Source: Sunxiuqinia sp963678245 (GTDB taxonomy: Bacteria > Bacteroidota > Bacteroidia > Bacteroidales > Prolixibacteraceae). From it: a stretch of DNA of 64,000 bases. The stretch spans positions 2,542,001-2,606,000 of the forward strand of contig OZ223309.1 of assembly GCA_965140765.1 (NCBI GenBank), written 5' to 3'. Under the pieces are notes generated by a model. The model was not told the DNA's origin and did no database searches. It saw nothing but the letters and a program-made list of their open reading frames with translations. Positions within the stretch are counted from its first letter, which is position 1. The number at the start of each line of letters is the position of its first letter. A program made the position numbers and the translations under genes. Of the stretch, positions 54,022 to 63,509 are shown piece by piece.

Positions 54022-55356
54022 ATGAAGATTGTTATTGTAGGTGCCGGTGAAGTAGGAACTCACCTTGCCAAGATGCTTAGCAAGGAGAATCACGACATTG
54101 TATTAATGGATGAAGATGCTGATAAACTGCATCATATTTCCAGTCAAGTGGATCTGCTCACCTTAACAGGCTACGCTAATTCCTTTCGTGATTTGAAAGA
54201 AACAGGACTTTCGAAGGCGGACTTATTTATTGCTGTAACCCCCTATGAAGAGCGCAATATTTTCGCCTGTGTACAGGCAAAAGACATGGGAGTTCAACGA
54301 ACCGTTGCTCGTATTAATCAAGGTGAATATTTAACCGAAAAGTATAAGGAGAAGCTCAAAAAGCTTGGAGTTGATGAGTTGATTTATCCGGAAAGCCTTG
54401 CAGCAAAAGAAATTGCGACATCCGTTAAACAAGTAGGAACTCGTCAGCTAATCGAATTCTCACAAGGGAAGTTGATCCTGATGGGGATCAAAATCCGGGA
54501 AAATGCGCCAATTCTGCATAAATCGCTTGAGGAGATTTCATACATTAACTCAGATGTCCGTGCGGTAGCCATTAACCGCGATAGTGAAACCATTATTCCA
54601 TACGGAAAAAATACGATTCACAATGGTGACATTGTTTTCTTTATAACCACCAGAGCAAATCAAAATCGTGTTTTCGAACTTGCCGGGAAAGAAATTTTTC
54701 CCGTTCGAAATATCATGATACTCGGAGGTAGCCGAATTGCCCAAAAAACAGTAGAGCGCCTAGGCGACAGTTATAATATCAAGATCATAGAAAGCAACAA
54801 AGTCAGGAGCCAGAAGGTGGCCGACCGATTTGAAAACGTCTTGGTTATTCAAGGAGATGGACGAAACATGGATCTACTTAAGGAAGAACGGATTGAACGA
54901 ATGGATGCTTTTATTGCGGTAACCGGAAACTCTGAAACCAATATTTTATCCTGCCATCTGGCAAAAATACTCGGAATCAAAAGAACGGTAGCAGAAGTCG
55001 AAAACATTGATTTCATGGGAATTGCCGAGAGCATGGATATTGGTAGCATCATTAATAAAAAGCTAATTGCCGCAAGCTATATTTACAAATATACATTGGG
55101 AGCAGAAGTGGCACAAGCCAAATGTTTGACGGCATCTGATGCTGAAGTTTTTGAATTTATCGCTAAAGAAGGCTCTAAAATTACAGAGTTGCCTATAAAA
55201 GATCTGGGTTTCCCTGATGATGCAAAAATTGGAGGTTATGTTCGTGGTTCAAAAGGCTTTGTAGCCAAAGGTGATACACATATTCAGGAAAATGACAAAG
55301 TCGTCGTATTTGCCCTGCCATCAGCAATAAAAAAGCTCGACAAATATTTCAAATAA
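54022..55356 (+). CDS. trkA: Trk potassium-uptake regulatory protein TrkA
   Basis: The 444-residue protein has two copies of the RCK unit. Each has an NAD-binding Rossmann part (IVGAGEVGTHLAKML near the start; MILGGSRIAQKTVERLGD at about 230) followed by a TrkA-C domain. It gates TrkH in response to nucleotides at the inner face of the membrane. The trkH gene starts 12 bases after its stop. Confidence 0.95.
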   Translation: MKIVIVGAGEVGTHLAKMLSKENHDIVLMDEDADKLHHISSQVDLLTLTGYANSFRDLKETGLSKADLFIAVTPYEERNIFACVQAKDMGVQRTVARINQGEYLTEKYKEKLKKLGVDELIYPESLAAKEIATSVKQVGTRQLIEFSQGKLILMGIKIRENAPILHKSLEEISYINSDVRAVAINRDSETIIPYGKNTIHNGDIVFFITTRANQNRVFELAGKEIFPVRNIMILGGSRIAQKTVERLGDSYNIKIIESNKVRSQKVADRFENVLVIQGDGRNMDLLKEERIERMDAFIAVTGNSETNILSCHLAKILGIKRTVAEVENIDFMGIAESMDIGSIINKKLIAASYIYKYTLGAEVAQAKCLTASDAEVFEFIAKEGSKITELPIKDLGFPDDAKIGGYVRGSKGFVAKGDTHIQENDKVVVFALPSAIKKLDKYFK

Positions 55357-55368
55357 TGCTTTGCCCCT

Positions 55369-56817
55369 ATGCTCAACGTTAAGATAATCTTCAGGATACT
55401 AGGCTTTTTATTAGTTGTTGAAGGCGTTTCGATGCTCTTAGCAATGGGCGTTTCGGCAATATATGGAGATGCAGGACTATTACCCTTACTTTATTCTTCA
55501 TTAATCAGCATGGGAATTGGTGCGCTGACTCTTTTAGCAACCAATGAAGCTGACAAGAAAATTGGGAAACACGAAGGTTTTATTATTGTTAGTCTTGTTT
55601 GGGTTATTTTTTCATTTTTTGGAAGCTTTCCGTATTTAATTAGTCATTCCATTCCTTCGCTGACCGATGCTTTTTTTGAAACCATGTCTGGCTTCACCAC
55701 AACCGGTTCCTCTATCTTAAATGATATTGAATCACTTCCCAATGGTATCCTATTTTGGCGAAGCATGACCCAATGGCTCGGAGGTATGGGAATCATTGTT
55801 CTGTCGTTAGCCATTCTGCCGGTGTTTGGAATTGGAGGAATGCAGCTGTTTGCCGCCGAAGTTCCCGGCCCAACACCCGACAAAATTAGTCCCAGAATCC
55901 AGCAAACAGCGAAAAGTCTTTGGATAATTTATCTCGGATTCACGGTAATTGAAACCATTTTACTTTGGATTGGAGGCATGACTTTTTTTGATGCTGTCAA
56001 CCACTCATTTACCACCATGGCCACCGGAGGTTATTCTACCAAACAAGCCTCTGTTGCATACTGGTCATCACCTTTTATTCAGTATGTTATCACACTATTC
56101 ATGTTCCTTGCAGGAATGAATTTTACACTTTCGTACCTTGCTATTCATGGAAAGTTTGACAAAGTTTTCAAGAACGAAGAATTCAAATATTATCTGTTAT
56201 TTGTTGTTGGTTTTACAGCCATCATTTTCAGTGGTTTGCTTATTACAACACAAATGGATTTTGAGCTGGCATTTCGGGACTCGCTGTTTCAGGTTGTTTC
56301 TATTATCACGACAACTGGATATGCCACTGCCGACTACCTTACCTGGACACCTTTTTTGACAATCATCACTTTTTCACTTTTCTTTTTCGGAGGGAGCGCC
56401 GGATCAACTGGTGGAGGAATAAAAATTATGCGCGTGGTTTTGTTGATGAAAAACAGCTATTACGAACTTCGCCGACTTCTGCACCCCAATGCTGTTATTC
56501 CGGTGCGCTTCAACAAAAGGGCTGTTTCCGAACAAATTATTACCAACGTGCTTGCTTTTTTTATGATTTATTTCATCATCTTCTTTATCAGCACAATTCT
56601 GTTTACTCTTATTGAACCTGACATGGAATCAGCGATGGGAGCAGTTGCAACATCGCTCGGAAATATAGGACCAGGACTCGGAAATGTTGGTCCTGCCGAA
56701 AATTTCCATCATGTGCATCCGGCAGGAAAATGGTTTTTATCGTTTTTGATGTTATTAGGACGACTGGAACTGTTTACTGTGCTTGTACTTTTCTCTCCTG
56801 CTTTTTGGAAAAAATAA
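55369..56817 (+). CDS. trkH: Trk potassium-uptake channel TrkH
   Basis: This 482-residue membrane protein has the four-fold pore repeat of the Trk/Ktr superfamily. The four selectivity-filter segments are visible: SGFTTTGSS, TTMATGGYST, TTTGYATADY and SLGNIGPGLG. It imports K+ through the inner membrane together with TrkA, whose gene is directly upstream in the same operon. Confidence 0.95.
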   Translation: MLNVKIIFRILGFLLVVEGVSMLLAMGVSAIYGDAGLLPLLYSSLISMGIGALTLLATNEADKKIGKHEGFIIVSLVWVIFSFFGSFPYLISHSIPSLTDAFFETMSGFTTTGSSILNDIESLPNGILFWRSMTQWLGGMGIIVLSLAILPVFGIGGMQLFAAEVPGPTPDKISPRIQQTAKSLWIIYLGFTVIETILLWIGGMTFFDAVNHSFTTMATGGYSTKQASVAYWSSPFIQYVITLFMFLAGMNFTLSYLAIHGKFDKVFKNEEFKYYLLFVVGFTAIIFSGLLITTQMDFELAFRDSLFQVVSIITTTGYATADYLTWTPFLTIITFSLFFFGGSAGSTGGGIKIMRVVLLMKNSYYELRRLLHPNAVIPVRFNKRAVSEQIITNVLAFFMIYFIIFFISTILFTLIEPDMESAMGAVATSLGNIGPGLGNVGPAENFHHVHPAGKWFLSFLMLLGRLELFTVLVLFSPAFWKK

Positions 56818-56855
56818 TAAAAATCGCCGAAAAAGGCTTGGCTAAAATCAGCTAA

Positions 56856-57470
56856 CTATTCTTCAACAATTCCTTTACCTTGTCGGATAATTACGGGCAT
56901 ATCAGCGGTACAATCAATAACCGTTGATGGATTATTATCTCCAAAACCACCGTCAATCACCAAGTCTACAAACCCATCAAACTTTTCATGAATCAGCTCC
57001 GGATCAGTTGTGTATTCCAACACTTCATCCTCATCGTGAACTGAAGTTGAAAGGATGGGATTGCCCAGTTGACGAACAATTTCGAGGATAATATTGTTAT
57101 CCGGAACCCGAATACCAACCGTTTTCTTTTTCCCTTTAAAGTACTTCGGAACATTTGAATTCGCTTCCAAAATAAAGGTAAAAGGCCCCGGCAAATTGCG
57201 TTTCAATAGTTTAAATACGGAATTCGAAATTGGTTTTGCATAATCAGACAAATGACGTAGATCACTGCAAATAAAGGACATGTTTGACTTTTCAATCTTC
57301 ACATTTTTGTACTGTGCAACTTTCTCAACTGCTTTCGCATTGGTTATGTCGCAGCCCATTCCATAAACCGTATCGGTCGGATAAATAATGATGCCCCCAC
57401 CCCGGAGTACTGCCAACACTTTTTCAATTTCACGTTGGTTGGGATTTTCTTCGTACAACTTTATTAGCAT
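56856..57470 (-). CDS. Sua5/YciO/YrdC-family protein
   Basis: This 204-residue protein has the YrdC fold with GGGIIIYPTDTVYGMGCD, then MSFICSDLRHLSDYAKP and PGPFTFILEA. The family includes threonylcarbamoyl-AMP synthase (TsaC/Sua5), which acts in t6A modification of tRNA, and YciO, whose role is less clear. The sequence looks closer to YciO (the segment RVPDNNIILEIVRQLGNPIL). It is convergent with trkH. Confidence 0.85.
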   Translation of the reverse strand: MLIKLYEENPNQREIEKVLAVLRGGGIIIYPTDTVYGMGCDITNAKAVEKVAQYKNVKIEKSNMSFICSDLRHLSDYAKPISNSVFKLLKRNLPGPFTFILEANSNVPKYFKGKKKTVGIRVPDNNIILEIVRQLGNPILSTSVHDEDEVLEYTTDPELIHEKFDGFVDLVIDGGFGDNNPSTVIDCTADMPVIIRQGKGIVEE

Positions 57471-57489
57471 GATAATTTTTTGAATCAGT

Positions 57490-57517
57490 CAAAAGTAAAA
57501 CAAAAATAGCAATGCAA
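57490..57517 (-). promoter_or_regulatory. Promoter of the Sua5/YciO gene
   Basis: On the minus strand TTG (57517-57515) is followed after 17 bases by TACTTTTG (57497-57490), a perfect -7 element. A second box, TATTTTTG, overlaps at 57508-57501. Confidence 0.5.
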
Positions 57518-57662
57518 ACAATATTTTTACGAAATTCGCAGTGCTGTAAACCAACGATAAATTATACGGTTGAAAAGCACTATGGATAAAAACATCGCGT
57601 ATTTCAATCGGTTTCAAATATAAAAGAATTGGAGACTTGAAACTCAGAACTCGAAACTAGAT

Positions 57663-58325
57663 ATGAAACGAACCATCCAACTCACTGAAGACGGATCGCA
57701 TACAATATATATTCATGAAATGGATGAGCACTTTCATTCTGTACACGGAGCCATACAGGAAAGCATGCATGTATTTATTGAAAATGGTCTGAAAGCTTGC
57801 ACTAAATCGCATTTAACCCTATTAGAAATTGGATTTGGCACCGGACTTAATGCCCTACTCAGTTTTCTCAACCGAGGCGAAAAAGTAATTAACTACTATT
57901 CGCTGGAAAAGTTTCCTCTCCCAGAAGAAGAATACAGCCAACTAAATTATGCTGAAAATCATTTGCCTGACATCCAAAAGATATTCCTTCAAATGCACCA
58001 GTGCGAATGGGAAAAACCACATGAATTAGCCCAAAACTTCAGTCTGACAAAAATAAATGGCGACTTAAAAAAAATCGATTTTTCGAACCTCCCCACATTC
58101 GACTTAGTTTACTTTGATGCCTTTGCCCCAAACAAGCAACCCGACTTATGGACTGATGCCATTTTTGAGAAAATTAGTGCCCACTGCCATCTCGGTGGAA
58201 TATTCATAACTTACTGTGCCAAAGGAGATGTCAGACGTTCGCTACAAAAACAAGGCTTCGCAATGCAGCGATTGGCAGGACCTCCGGGGAAGAAACATAT
58301 CCTGTACGGAGAGAAAGGCAGTTGA
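57663..58325 (+). CDS. mnmD: tRNA 2-thiouridine-34 methyltransferase MnmD-like protein
   Basis: This 220-residue protein has the SAM-binding motif LLEIGFGTGLNALLSF and the family segments LVYFDAFAPNKQPDLW, TYCAKGDVRR and GPPGKKH of the methyltransferase domain of MnmC (DUF752). It lacks the FAD-dependent oxidase domain of E. coli MnmC, so it is the stand-alone form. It should add the last methyl group of the wobble-uridine modification mnm5s2U. It is followed after 61 bases by the first FKBP gene. Confidence 0.88.
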   Translation: MKRTIQLTEDGSHTIYIHEMDEHFHSVHGAIQESMHVFIENGLKACTKSHLTLLEIGFGTGLNALLSFLNRGEKVINYYSLEKFPLPEEEYSQLNYAENHLPDIQKIFLQMHQCEWEKPHELAQNFSLTKINGDLKKIDFSNLPTFDLVYFDAFAPNKQPDLWTDAIFEKISAHCHLGGIFITYCAKGDVRRSLQKQGFAMQRLAGPPGKKHILYGEKGS

Positions 58326-58386
58326 TCATCAGGGATATCGCAAAAAAAAATTTATCTTCGTACCCTTTATAAAAAAACAGAATTTT

Positions 58387-58998
58387 ATGTCAGAAAAGAA
58401 ATTTAATGGAGAGTTGGAAGAATTTAGTTACGCATTAGGATTAAGTGTTTCCAGCAACCTCATTCAATCAGGAGTAAAAACAATTGATCCAAGCAACTTC
58501 ATGCTGGCTCTCGAAGATATTTTCACAGGCAAAGAGCCAAAATTAACGCCCGATCAGGCGAACAAAATCTTGCAGGAGTTCATGGAACAACAGCAAGGTA
58601 GCCAAGGAAAAGAAAACCTTGAAGAAGGATTGAAATTTTTGTCCGAGAATCGTGAAAAAGAAGGTGTAATAGAAACAGCCAGTGGATTGCAGTACACGAT
58701 ACTAGAAGAAGGAGATGGCGAAAAACCAAGTCCTGCCGATCAGGTAAAATGCCATTACCATGGTACGCTGATCGATGGATCTGTTTTCGACAGCTCGGTA
58801 CAGCGCGGCGAACCAGCAACATTTCCTGTAAACGGCGTTATTCCAGGTTGGGTTGAAGCACTTCAAATGATGACGACCGGATCAAAATGGCGTCTGTTTG
58901 TGCCTTCAGATTTAGCTTACGGTGAGCGTGGAGCTGGTGGTGCTATTGGACCAAACTCAACACTCATCTTCGAAGTTGAATTACTGGAAATTGTCTAA
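58387..58998 (+). CDS. FKBP-type peptidyl-prolyl isomerase, no signal peptide
   Basis: A longer frame overlaps mnmD, but ATG 58387 (MSEKKFNGELEEFSYALG) is the natural start, giving 203 residues. An N-terminal helical dimerisation domain (about 5-85) precedes the FKBP domain (about 95-203) with GSVFDSSVQRGEPATFPVN, VIPGWVEALQMM and the end LIFEVELLEIV. No signal peptide is visible, so it should be cytoplasmic, which is unusual for this FkpA/FklB-like layout. It is a close paralogue of the next gene. Confidence 0.9.
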   Translation: MSEKKFNGELEEFSYALGLSVSSNLIQSGVKTIDPSNFMLALEDIFTGKEPKLTPDQANKILQEFMEQQQGSQGKENLEEGLKFLSENREKEGVIETASGLQYTILEEGDGEKPSPADQVKCHYHGTLIDGSVFDSSVQRGEPATFPVNGVIPGWVEALQMMTTGSKWRLFVPSDLAYGERGAGGAIGPNSTLIFEVELLEIV

Positions 58999-59107
58999 TT
59001 ATTTCATATAAACACGCAATGAGCATGAGGATGGATTTCCCATTATCAACAACGATAAAAAAGCAAACTCCATCTGATGCCATCGAAAAACAAACAATTT
59101 AAATCAC

Positions 59108-59803
59108 ATGAAATTTAAATCAATTCTTTTTACACTAGCTGCTATTTCAGTTTTAGCAGCTTGTCAACCACAAGGTTCTCGAAATGCAGACCTTGTAACC
59201 ACTGCCGACTCGGCTAGTTATGCCATTGGAGTATTAGTTGGTGATCAAAACAAGCAACAATTGGAATCTACTGGTTCCGATGATTTCAACACGGATATTT
59301 TAATCACCGCCTTTGAGCAACAATTGAAGGGTGAAGAAACTAAAATGACCATTGAAGATGCACGTACATTCATCCAGGCTTATTTCAAAAATTTGGCCGA
59401 GGCTGAAGGTGAAGCAAACAAGAAAGCGGGGGAAGAGTTCCTTGCTTCGAATAAAGAAAAAGAAGGCGTTCAGGTAACTGAAAGTGGTCTTCAGTACGAA
59501 GTGATCAAAGAAGGCGACGGACCGAAACCAACTGCCGATCAACAAGTAAAAGTTCATTATACCGGAACGTTACTGGACGGTACTGTGTTTGACAGTTCAG
59601 TAGAGCGCGGAGAGCCTGCAACCTTTGGTGTTAGCCAAGTTATTCCAGGATGGACTGAGGCTCTTCAATTGATGTCTGTTGGATCAAAATGGAAAATTTA
59701 TATTCCAGGAGAAATAGCTTACGGCCCCCGTGGAGCCGGTGCTGATATTGGTCCAAACGAAACATTGATTTTCGAAGTAGAACTTTTAGAAATTGTTGAA
59801 TAA
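59108..59803 (+). CDS. FKBP-type peptidyl-prolyl isomerase, lipoprotein
   Basis: This 231-residue protein has a lipoprotein signal (SVLAAC, Cys 19), an FKBP_N helical domain (about 35-115) and an FKBP domain (about 125-231) with VFDSSVERGEPATFGVS and VIPGWTEALQLMS. It assists folding in the envelope. With the preceding cytoplasmic paralogue it forms a pair for two compartments, probably from a tandem duplication. A strong terminator follows. Confidence 0.92.
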   Translation: MKFKSILFTLAAISVLAACQPQGSRNADLVTTADSASYAIGVLVGDQNKQQLESTGSDDFNTDILITAFEQQLKGEETKMTIEDARTFIQAYFKNLAEAEGEANKKAGEEFLASNKEKEGVQVTESGLQYEVIKEGDGPKPTADQQVKVHYTGTLLDGTVFDSSVERGEPATFGVSQVIPGWTEALQLMSVGSKWKIYIPGEIAYGPRGAGADIGPNETLIFEVELLEIVE

Positions 59804-59828
59804 ACAATTCTTGAAAACTTTTTAGAAA

Positions 59829-59862
59829 ACCCCTGAAGGAATCTTTTCAGGGGTCTTTTTTT
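59829..59862 (+). terminator. Terminator after the FKBP pair
   Basis: ACCCCTGAA (59829-59837) pairs perfectly with TTCAGGGGT (59846-59854), followed by a T-run. Confidence 0.85.
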
Positions 59863-59899
59863 ATCTCTATTTTTGAAAATCGAAAAAAAAATTGAAGTG

Positions 59900-60262
59900 A
59901 TGAGTTTAGAAGTAAAAGGAAAGATAAACCAAATTTTGGATGTAAATTCCGGCGTGAGCAAGGCCGGGAAAGAATGGAAAAAACGGGAGTTTGTTATTGA
60001 AACCGATGATCAGTTTCCAAAGCAAGTGTGCTTTACCTTGTTTAATGATAAAATTTCACTTCTCGAAGGACTGAACTCCGGCGAGGATGTAAACGTATCA
60101 TTTTCGGTAGAATCGCGCGAATTTAACGGACGATGGTATCACAACATCAATGCATGGCGTATTGACCGGCTGACACCGGGAGCTTCTCTAGATGTTCCGC
60201 CAGAGTTTTCTCCCGATGATATTCCGCCAGAAGCAGGCGATAAAGATGACTTGCCATTTTAA
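59900..60262 (+). CDS. DUF3127 domain protein
   Basis: The in-frame TTG at 59873 lies close behind the upstream terminator; ATG 59900 (MSLEVKGKINQIL) is preferred, giving 120 residues. It is a DUF3127 protein: WKKREFVIETDDQFPKQVCF, NVSFSVESREFNGRWYHNINAW and an acidic tail ending DDLPF. The DDLPF end resembles the protein-docking tails of single-stranded DNA-binding proteins, and the fold may be OB-like. A DNA or replication role is only a suggestion. Confidence 0.88.
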   Translation: MSLEVKGKINQILDVNSGVSKAGKEWKKREFVIETDDQFPKQVCFTLFNDKISLLEGLNSGEDVNVSFSVESREFNGRWYHNINAWRIDRLTPGASLDVPPEFSPDDIPPEAGDKDDLPF

Positions 60263-60302
60263 TGATTTGCTTGTTGTTAGTACAGATATCAAATAACATA
60301 TT

Positions 60303-60340
60303 AACTGACCGTCTCAAAAAATGAGACGGTCAGTTCTTTT
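60303..60340 (+). terminator. Terminator after the DUF3127 gene
   Basis: A perfect 14-base stem (AACTGACCGTCTCA with TGAGACGGTCAGTT) around a five-base loop, followed by CTTTT. Confidence 0.85.
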
Positions 60341-60470
60341 ATAGGTAGAATTCGCTTACCTGTCCTCGTAATAATCTTCACATGCTTATTTGATTTAACC
60401 GGACAAAGCAACTTGTTTGTTTACACGCTCTTTTCATCAAGATCGATGTTGCACCCAGCTGTCTCCTCTC

Positions 60471-61040
60471 CTACTTTTCAGTTAATTCGGCATGCCTAAA
60501 ACAACTCGTCAGGTGGTCGTTAACCATTCCTGTTGCTTGCATGTGGGCATAAATTATAGTTGAACCAACAAATTTAAAACCGCGCTCTCTCATGTCTTTG
60601 CTAATTTTATCGGAAAGAGCTGTTTTTGTAGGAACATCAGCAAGTGTTTTAAAGTGATTGACAATGGGTTTGTGATCAACGAACGACCAGATGTAGTTGT
60701 CGAACGTTCCAAACTCCTTTTGAACCTCAAGAAATCGTTTGGCATTATTTACACTTGCTGCTACTTTTAATCGATTGCGTATAATCCCGGCATTCTGAAG
60801 CAACTCTTGCATTTTAGCTTCATCATAAATTGCAATTTTAACCGGGTCAAAATTGTCATAAGCCAAGCGGTAATTTTCGCGTTTGCGTAATACTGTCAAC
60901 CAACTTAAACCAGCCTGAACACCTTCCAGCAATAAAAACTCAAATAGTTTTTGGTCATCATGTAAAGGCACACCCCATTCTTTATCGTGGTAGTCGATGT
61001 ACAAATCATTACTCAAACACCAGTCGCATCTCTTTTCCAT
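60471..61040 (-). CDS. tag: DNA-3-methyladenine glycosylase I
   Basis: This 189-residue protein matches Tag in length and motifs: RCDWCLSNDLYIDYHDKEWG with C5 and H18, then EGVQAGLSWLTVLRKRENYR and the C-terminal HLTSCFRH. C5, H18 and the C-terminal His/Cys correspond to the zinc snap of the E. coli enzyme. It removes 3-methyladenine from alkylated DNA by base excision. It stands alone, divergent from the TPR gene. Confidence 0.95.
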   Translation of the reverse strand: MEKRCDWCLSNDLYIDYHDKEWGVPLHDDQKLFEFLLLEGVQAGLSWLTVLRKRENYRLAYDNFDPVKIAIYDEAKMQELLQNAGIIRNRLKVAASVNNAKRFLEVQKEFGTFDNYIWSFVDHKPIVNHFKTLADVPTKTALSDKISKDMRERGFKFVGSTIIYAHMQATGMVNDHLTSCFRHAELTEK

Positions 61041-61112
61041 TGGTTCGATTTTTGTTAAAAATTCAAAATTTAGCTAAAAATACAAAAAACAACCCCATGC
61101 GAGTTATATTAT

Positions 61113-61120
61113 TATTTTTG
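61113..61120 (+). promoter_or_regulatory. -7 promoter box of the large TPR gene
   Basis: TATTTTTG is a perfect TAnnTTTG element; transcription would start near 61127, leaving a leader of about 100 bases that contains a short open frame. Confidence 0.4.
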
Positions 61121-61140
61121 CTCTTCGTAAATTGCGACAC

Positions 61141-61218
61141 ATGAAACGAGCACGCAGAAGTTTTTATACACAGGAGCATCATTATACGCAAGTTCCATCA
61201 AACACATTTGATAATTAG
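61141..61218 (+). other. Short leader open frame, 25 codons
   Basis: ATG 61141 to TAG 61218 encodes MKRARRSFYTQEHHYTQ and eight further residues. It lies between the promoter box and the TPR gene and ends eight bases before that gene's start. Its opening resembles the opening of the TPR protein (MKQAIRSLFISERNH). Whether it is translated is unknown. Confidence 0.25.
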
Positions 61219-61225
61219 AACTATA

Positions 61226-63286
61226 ATGAAACAAGCGATTAGAAGCCTTTTTATTTCTGAAAGAAATCATTCTGATGATGAATTCCTGATAAACAAAACC
61301 ACTAGATTTAGGAAACCGGTTATTCGATTGGTCTCGCTTTCATTTCTCTTGGTATTTTTCAGTAGCGTGTCATACGGGCAGCTAAATATCAACCATTATA
61401 TTCGTGTGGGGCAAACGCGTATTCAGATTGGTAATTATGTTGGCGCTATCGAAAATTTTAATATCGTCATAAAATTCAAACCGCAATTACCGGAATCATA
61501 CTATTATAGGGCGGTTGCCAAACATCAGCTGGAAGACTTTCGCGGAGCCATTCGCGATTACGATAAAGCCATTGACATTAAACCTTATTATCCTGATGCC
61601 TTTATGCACCGAGGCCTGGCATATCTCGAACTGAAAGAATACGACAAAGCATTGGAAGATTATGACAAAGCGTTGGAACTAGATCCAAACAACGAAGCGA
61701 TATATAACAACCGTGGAATTGCAAAGCTCTCGTTAAAAGATATTGATGGAGCAATTGCCGATTATGACAAAGCACTGAAGATCAATCCAAATTTCATTAA
61801 TGCATTTGTAAACCGAAGCAACGCTAATATTTTAAAAGGAGATATTCGCGAGGGTATTCGTGATTTAAACCGGGCAATCATTATCCGACCACACTATGCC
61901 AATGCCTACCTGCTTCGTGGTCTGGCACGGTTCGGACTGGAAGATTATGCAGCGGCTCTGCGCGATTTTGATCAAACCATCAAGCTTGATCCACAAAATG
62001 CTTATGCATACAACAACCGAGGAATTGTAAAGCAAAAGCTGGAAGACTATCAAGGAGCCATCATGGATTACGACTTAGCACTGGAGATCAACCCGACTCT
62101 GCCGAATGCCTATTTCAACAGGGGAATTGCAAAAGAAATTTTAGAGATTGCAGGCTACGAACACGACTATGAAGTAGCTGCTAAATTAGATCCCAGTCTG
62201 AATATTCGCCAACGCATGATAGAAGAAGATGCCCTAGCTCAAAATCAACAACAGACACAGCAACAGCAGCAAGGAACGCAAACTGGTCAACAACAAGCTA
62301 GATCGGTTCAGCAACAAAACAACAGTGCTAATAAGCAGCAGGCACAAAACACACAGCAAAAAAATCCGGCACAACCCCCCAATCGACCAAATACACAACA
62401 AAAACAAGAAGAGACCAAAGAGCAACGAGATCGTCGTCGTTTCCGGCTTTCGTTGGCTGACACCAGAAACCTACCAACCGACGAAGATGTGGAAGTAGAG
62501 GACGGACGTATTCAAAATCGGAATATTATTATTGAATTACAGGATCTTTTCGTGATTTCTTCCTACAGTCAGCATTCGATCAATTATGAACGTATGCAAT
62601 ATTACAACATGGCTTTGGAGGAATTGAATAACTTCAATAATTACACGCCAACTTTCACCATTACGAATATTGAAATGAACAAATTCGTTGATTATTTCAG
62701 AAACAATATTCTCTATTTCAACGAAAAAATAAAAATAAACGAAGCACCCGAAAACTATCTATGCCGTGGAATCTTTAAATTTATGGTGAATGAATACAGC
62801 GAAGCAATGGAAGATTTCGACAAAGCTATTTCATTGGATGAAAAAAATACACTAGCTCACTTTTGCCGCGCAAACTGTCGGACAAAAATGGTTGAGTTAC
62901 TGGAGTCTCTTCCTGACTTTTCAGAGGATTTAACGGTTCCGGTTGGATCAAACATCAATAGCGAGCAAGATAATAGCCTTGAATTTGTCACCGAATACAA
63001 AAACATTCTGGATGACTATCAGGTTTGTGTATTTTTAAGACCGAATTTCCCATTTGCATATTACAACAAAGCATACATTCTTTGTAAATTAGATCGGTAC
63101 GAAGAAGCAATACGTAATTTAGATAAGGCGATTGAGCTGCAACCGGATTTTGCAGAGGCCTATTACAACAGAGGCCTTACCAAAATATACCTGGATGATG
63201 TCGATGGTGGTGCAATGGATTTAAGTAAAGCCGGTGAATTTGGCATTCAGGAAGCATACAACGTAATAAAAAGATACTGTAACTGA
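61226..63286 (+). CDS. Large exported TPR-repeat protein
   Basis: From ATG 61226 (upstream TTG rejected) the protein has 686 residues. After a charged N-terminus of about 30 residues comes a hydrophobic segment (VSLSFLLVFFSSVSYGQ) that could be an anchor or a late signal peptide. About eight TPR units follow (about 55-330), each with the pattern NRGIAKLSLKDIDGAIADYD. A Gln-rich linker (about 340-405) separates them from a second part with about three more TPRs (about 525-675). It should be an envelope scaffold for protein complexes. It is the first gene of a unit with a small membrane protein and rarA. Confidence 0.87.
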   Translation: MKQAIRSLFISERNHSDDEFLINKTTRFRKPVIRLVSLSFLLVFFSSVSYGQLNINHYIRVGQTRIQIGNYVGAIENFNIVIKFKPQLPESYYYRAVAKHQLEDFRGAIRDYDKAIDIKPYYPDAFMHRGLAYLELKEYDKALEDYDKALELDPNNEAIYNNRGIAKLSLKDIDGAIADYDKALKINPNFINAFVNRSNANILKGDIREGIRDLNRAIIIRPHYANAYLLRGLARFGLEDYAAALRDFDQTIKLDPQNAYAYNNRGIVKQKLEDYQGAIMDYDLALEINPTLPNAYFNRGIAKEILEIAGYEHDYEVAAKLDPSLNIRQRMIEEDALAQNQQQTQQQQQGTQTGQQQARSVQQQNNSANKQQAQNTQQKNPAQPPNRPNTQQKQEETKEQRDRRRFRLSLADTRNLPTDEDVEVEDGRIQNRNIIIELQDLFVISSYSQHSINYERMQYYNMALEELNNFNNYTPTFTITNIEMNKFVDYFRNNILYFNEKIKINEAPENYLCRGIFKFMVNEYSEAMEDFDKAISLDEKNTLAHFCRANCRTKMVELLESLPDFSEDLTVPVGSNINSEQDNSLEFVTEYKNILDDYQVCVFLRPNFPFAYYNKAYILCKLDRYEEAIRNLDKAIELQPDFAEAYYNRGLTKIYLDDVDGGAMDLSKAGEFGIQEAYNVIKRYCN

Positions 63287-63287
63287 T

Positions 63288-63509
63288 ATGAAGAAACTAC
63301 AAGAGTTGAGCAATGAAGAATTGATGAAAAAGATGAAAAGCTACCGACCGATCATCATTGGTTTGGTCGTTACCATGTTTTTAACTTTAATTGCTTTGAT
63401 GGTGCTAAGAATAAACCATTTGTTTACCCTTTTTATCCTGATTCCATTTGCACCGGTTTACGTTCGGTTTAACCAACTATATAAAGAAAGTAGAAAAAGG
63501 AATTTGTAA
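63288..63509 (+). CDS. Small membrane protein of unknown function
   Basis: This 73-residue protein has a charged N-terminus (ELSNEELMKKMKSYRP) and two adjacent membrane helices (IIIGLVVTMFLTLIALMVL and LFTLFILIPFAPVYV), ending in a basic tail. It begins two bases after the TPR gene stop, and its TAA overlaps the rarA start by one base. Function unknown; the tight packing suggests co-translation. Confidence 0.75.
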   Translation: MKKLQELSNEELMKKMKSYRPIIIGLVVTMFLTLIALMVLRINHLFTLFILIPFAPVYVRFNQLYKESRKRNL

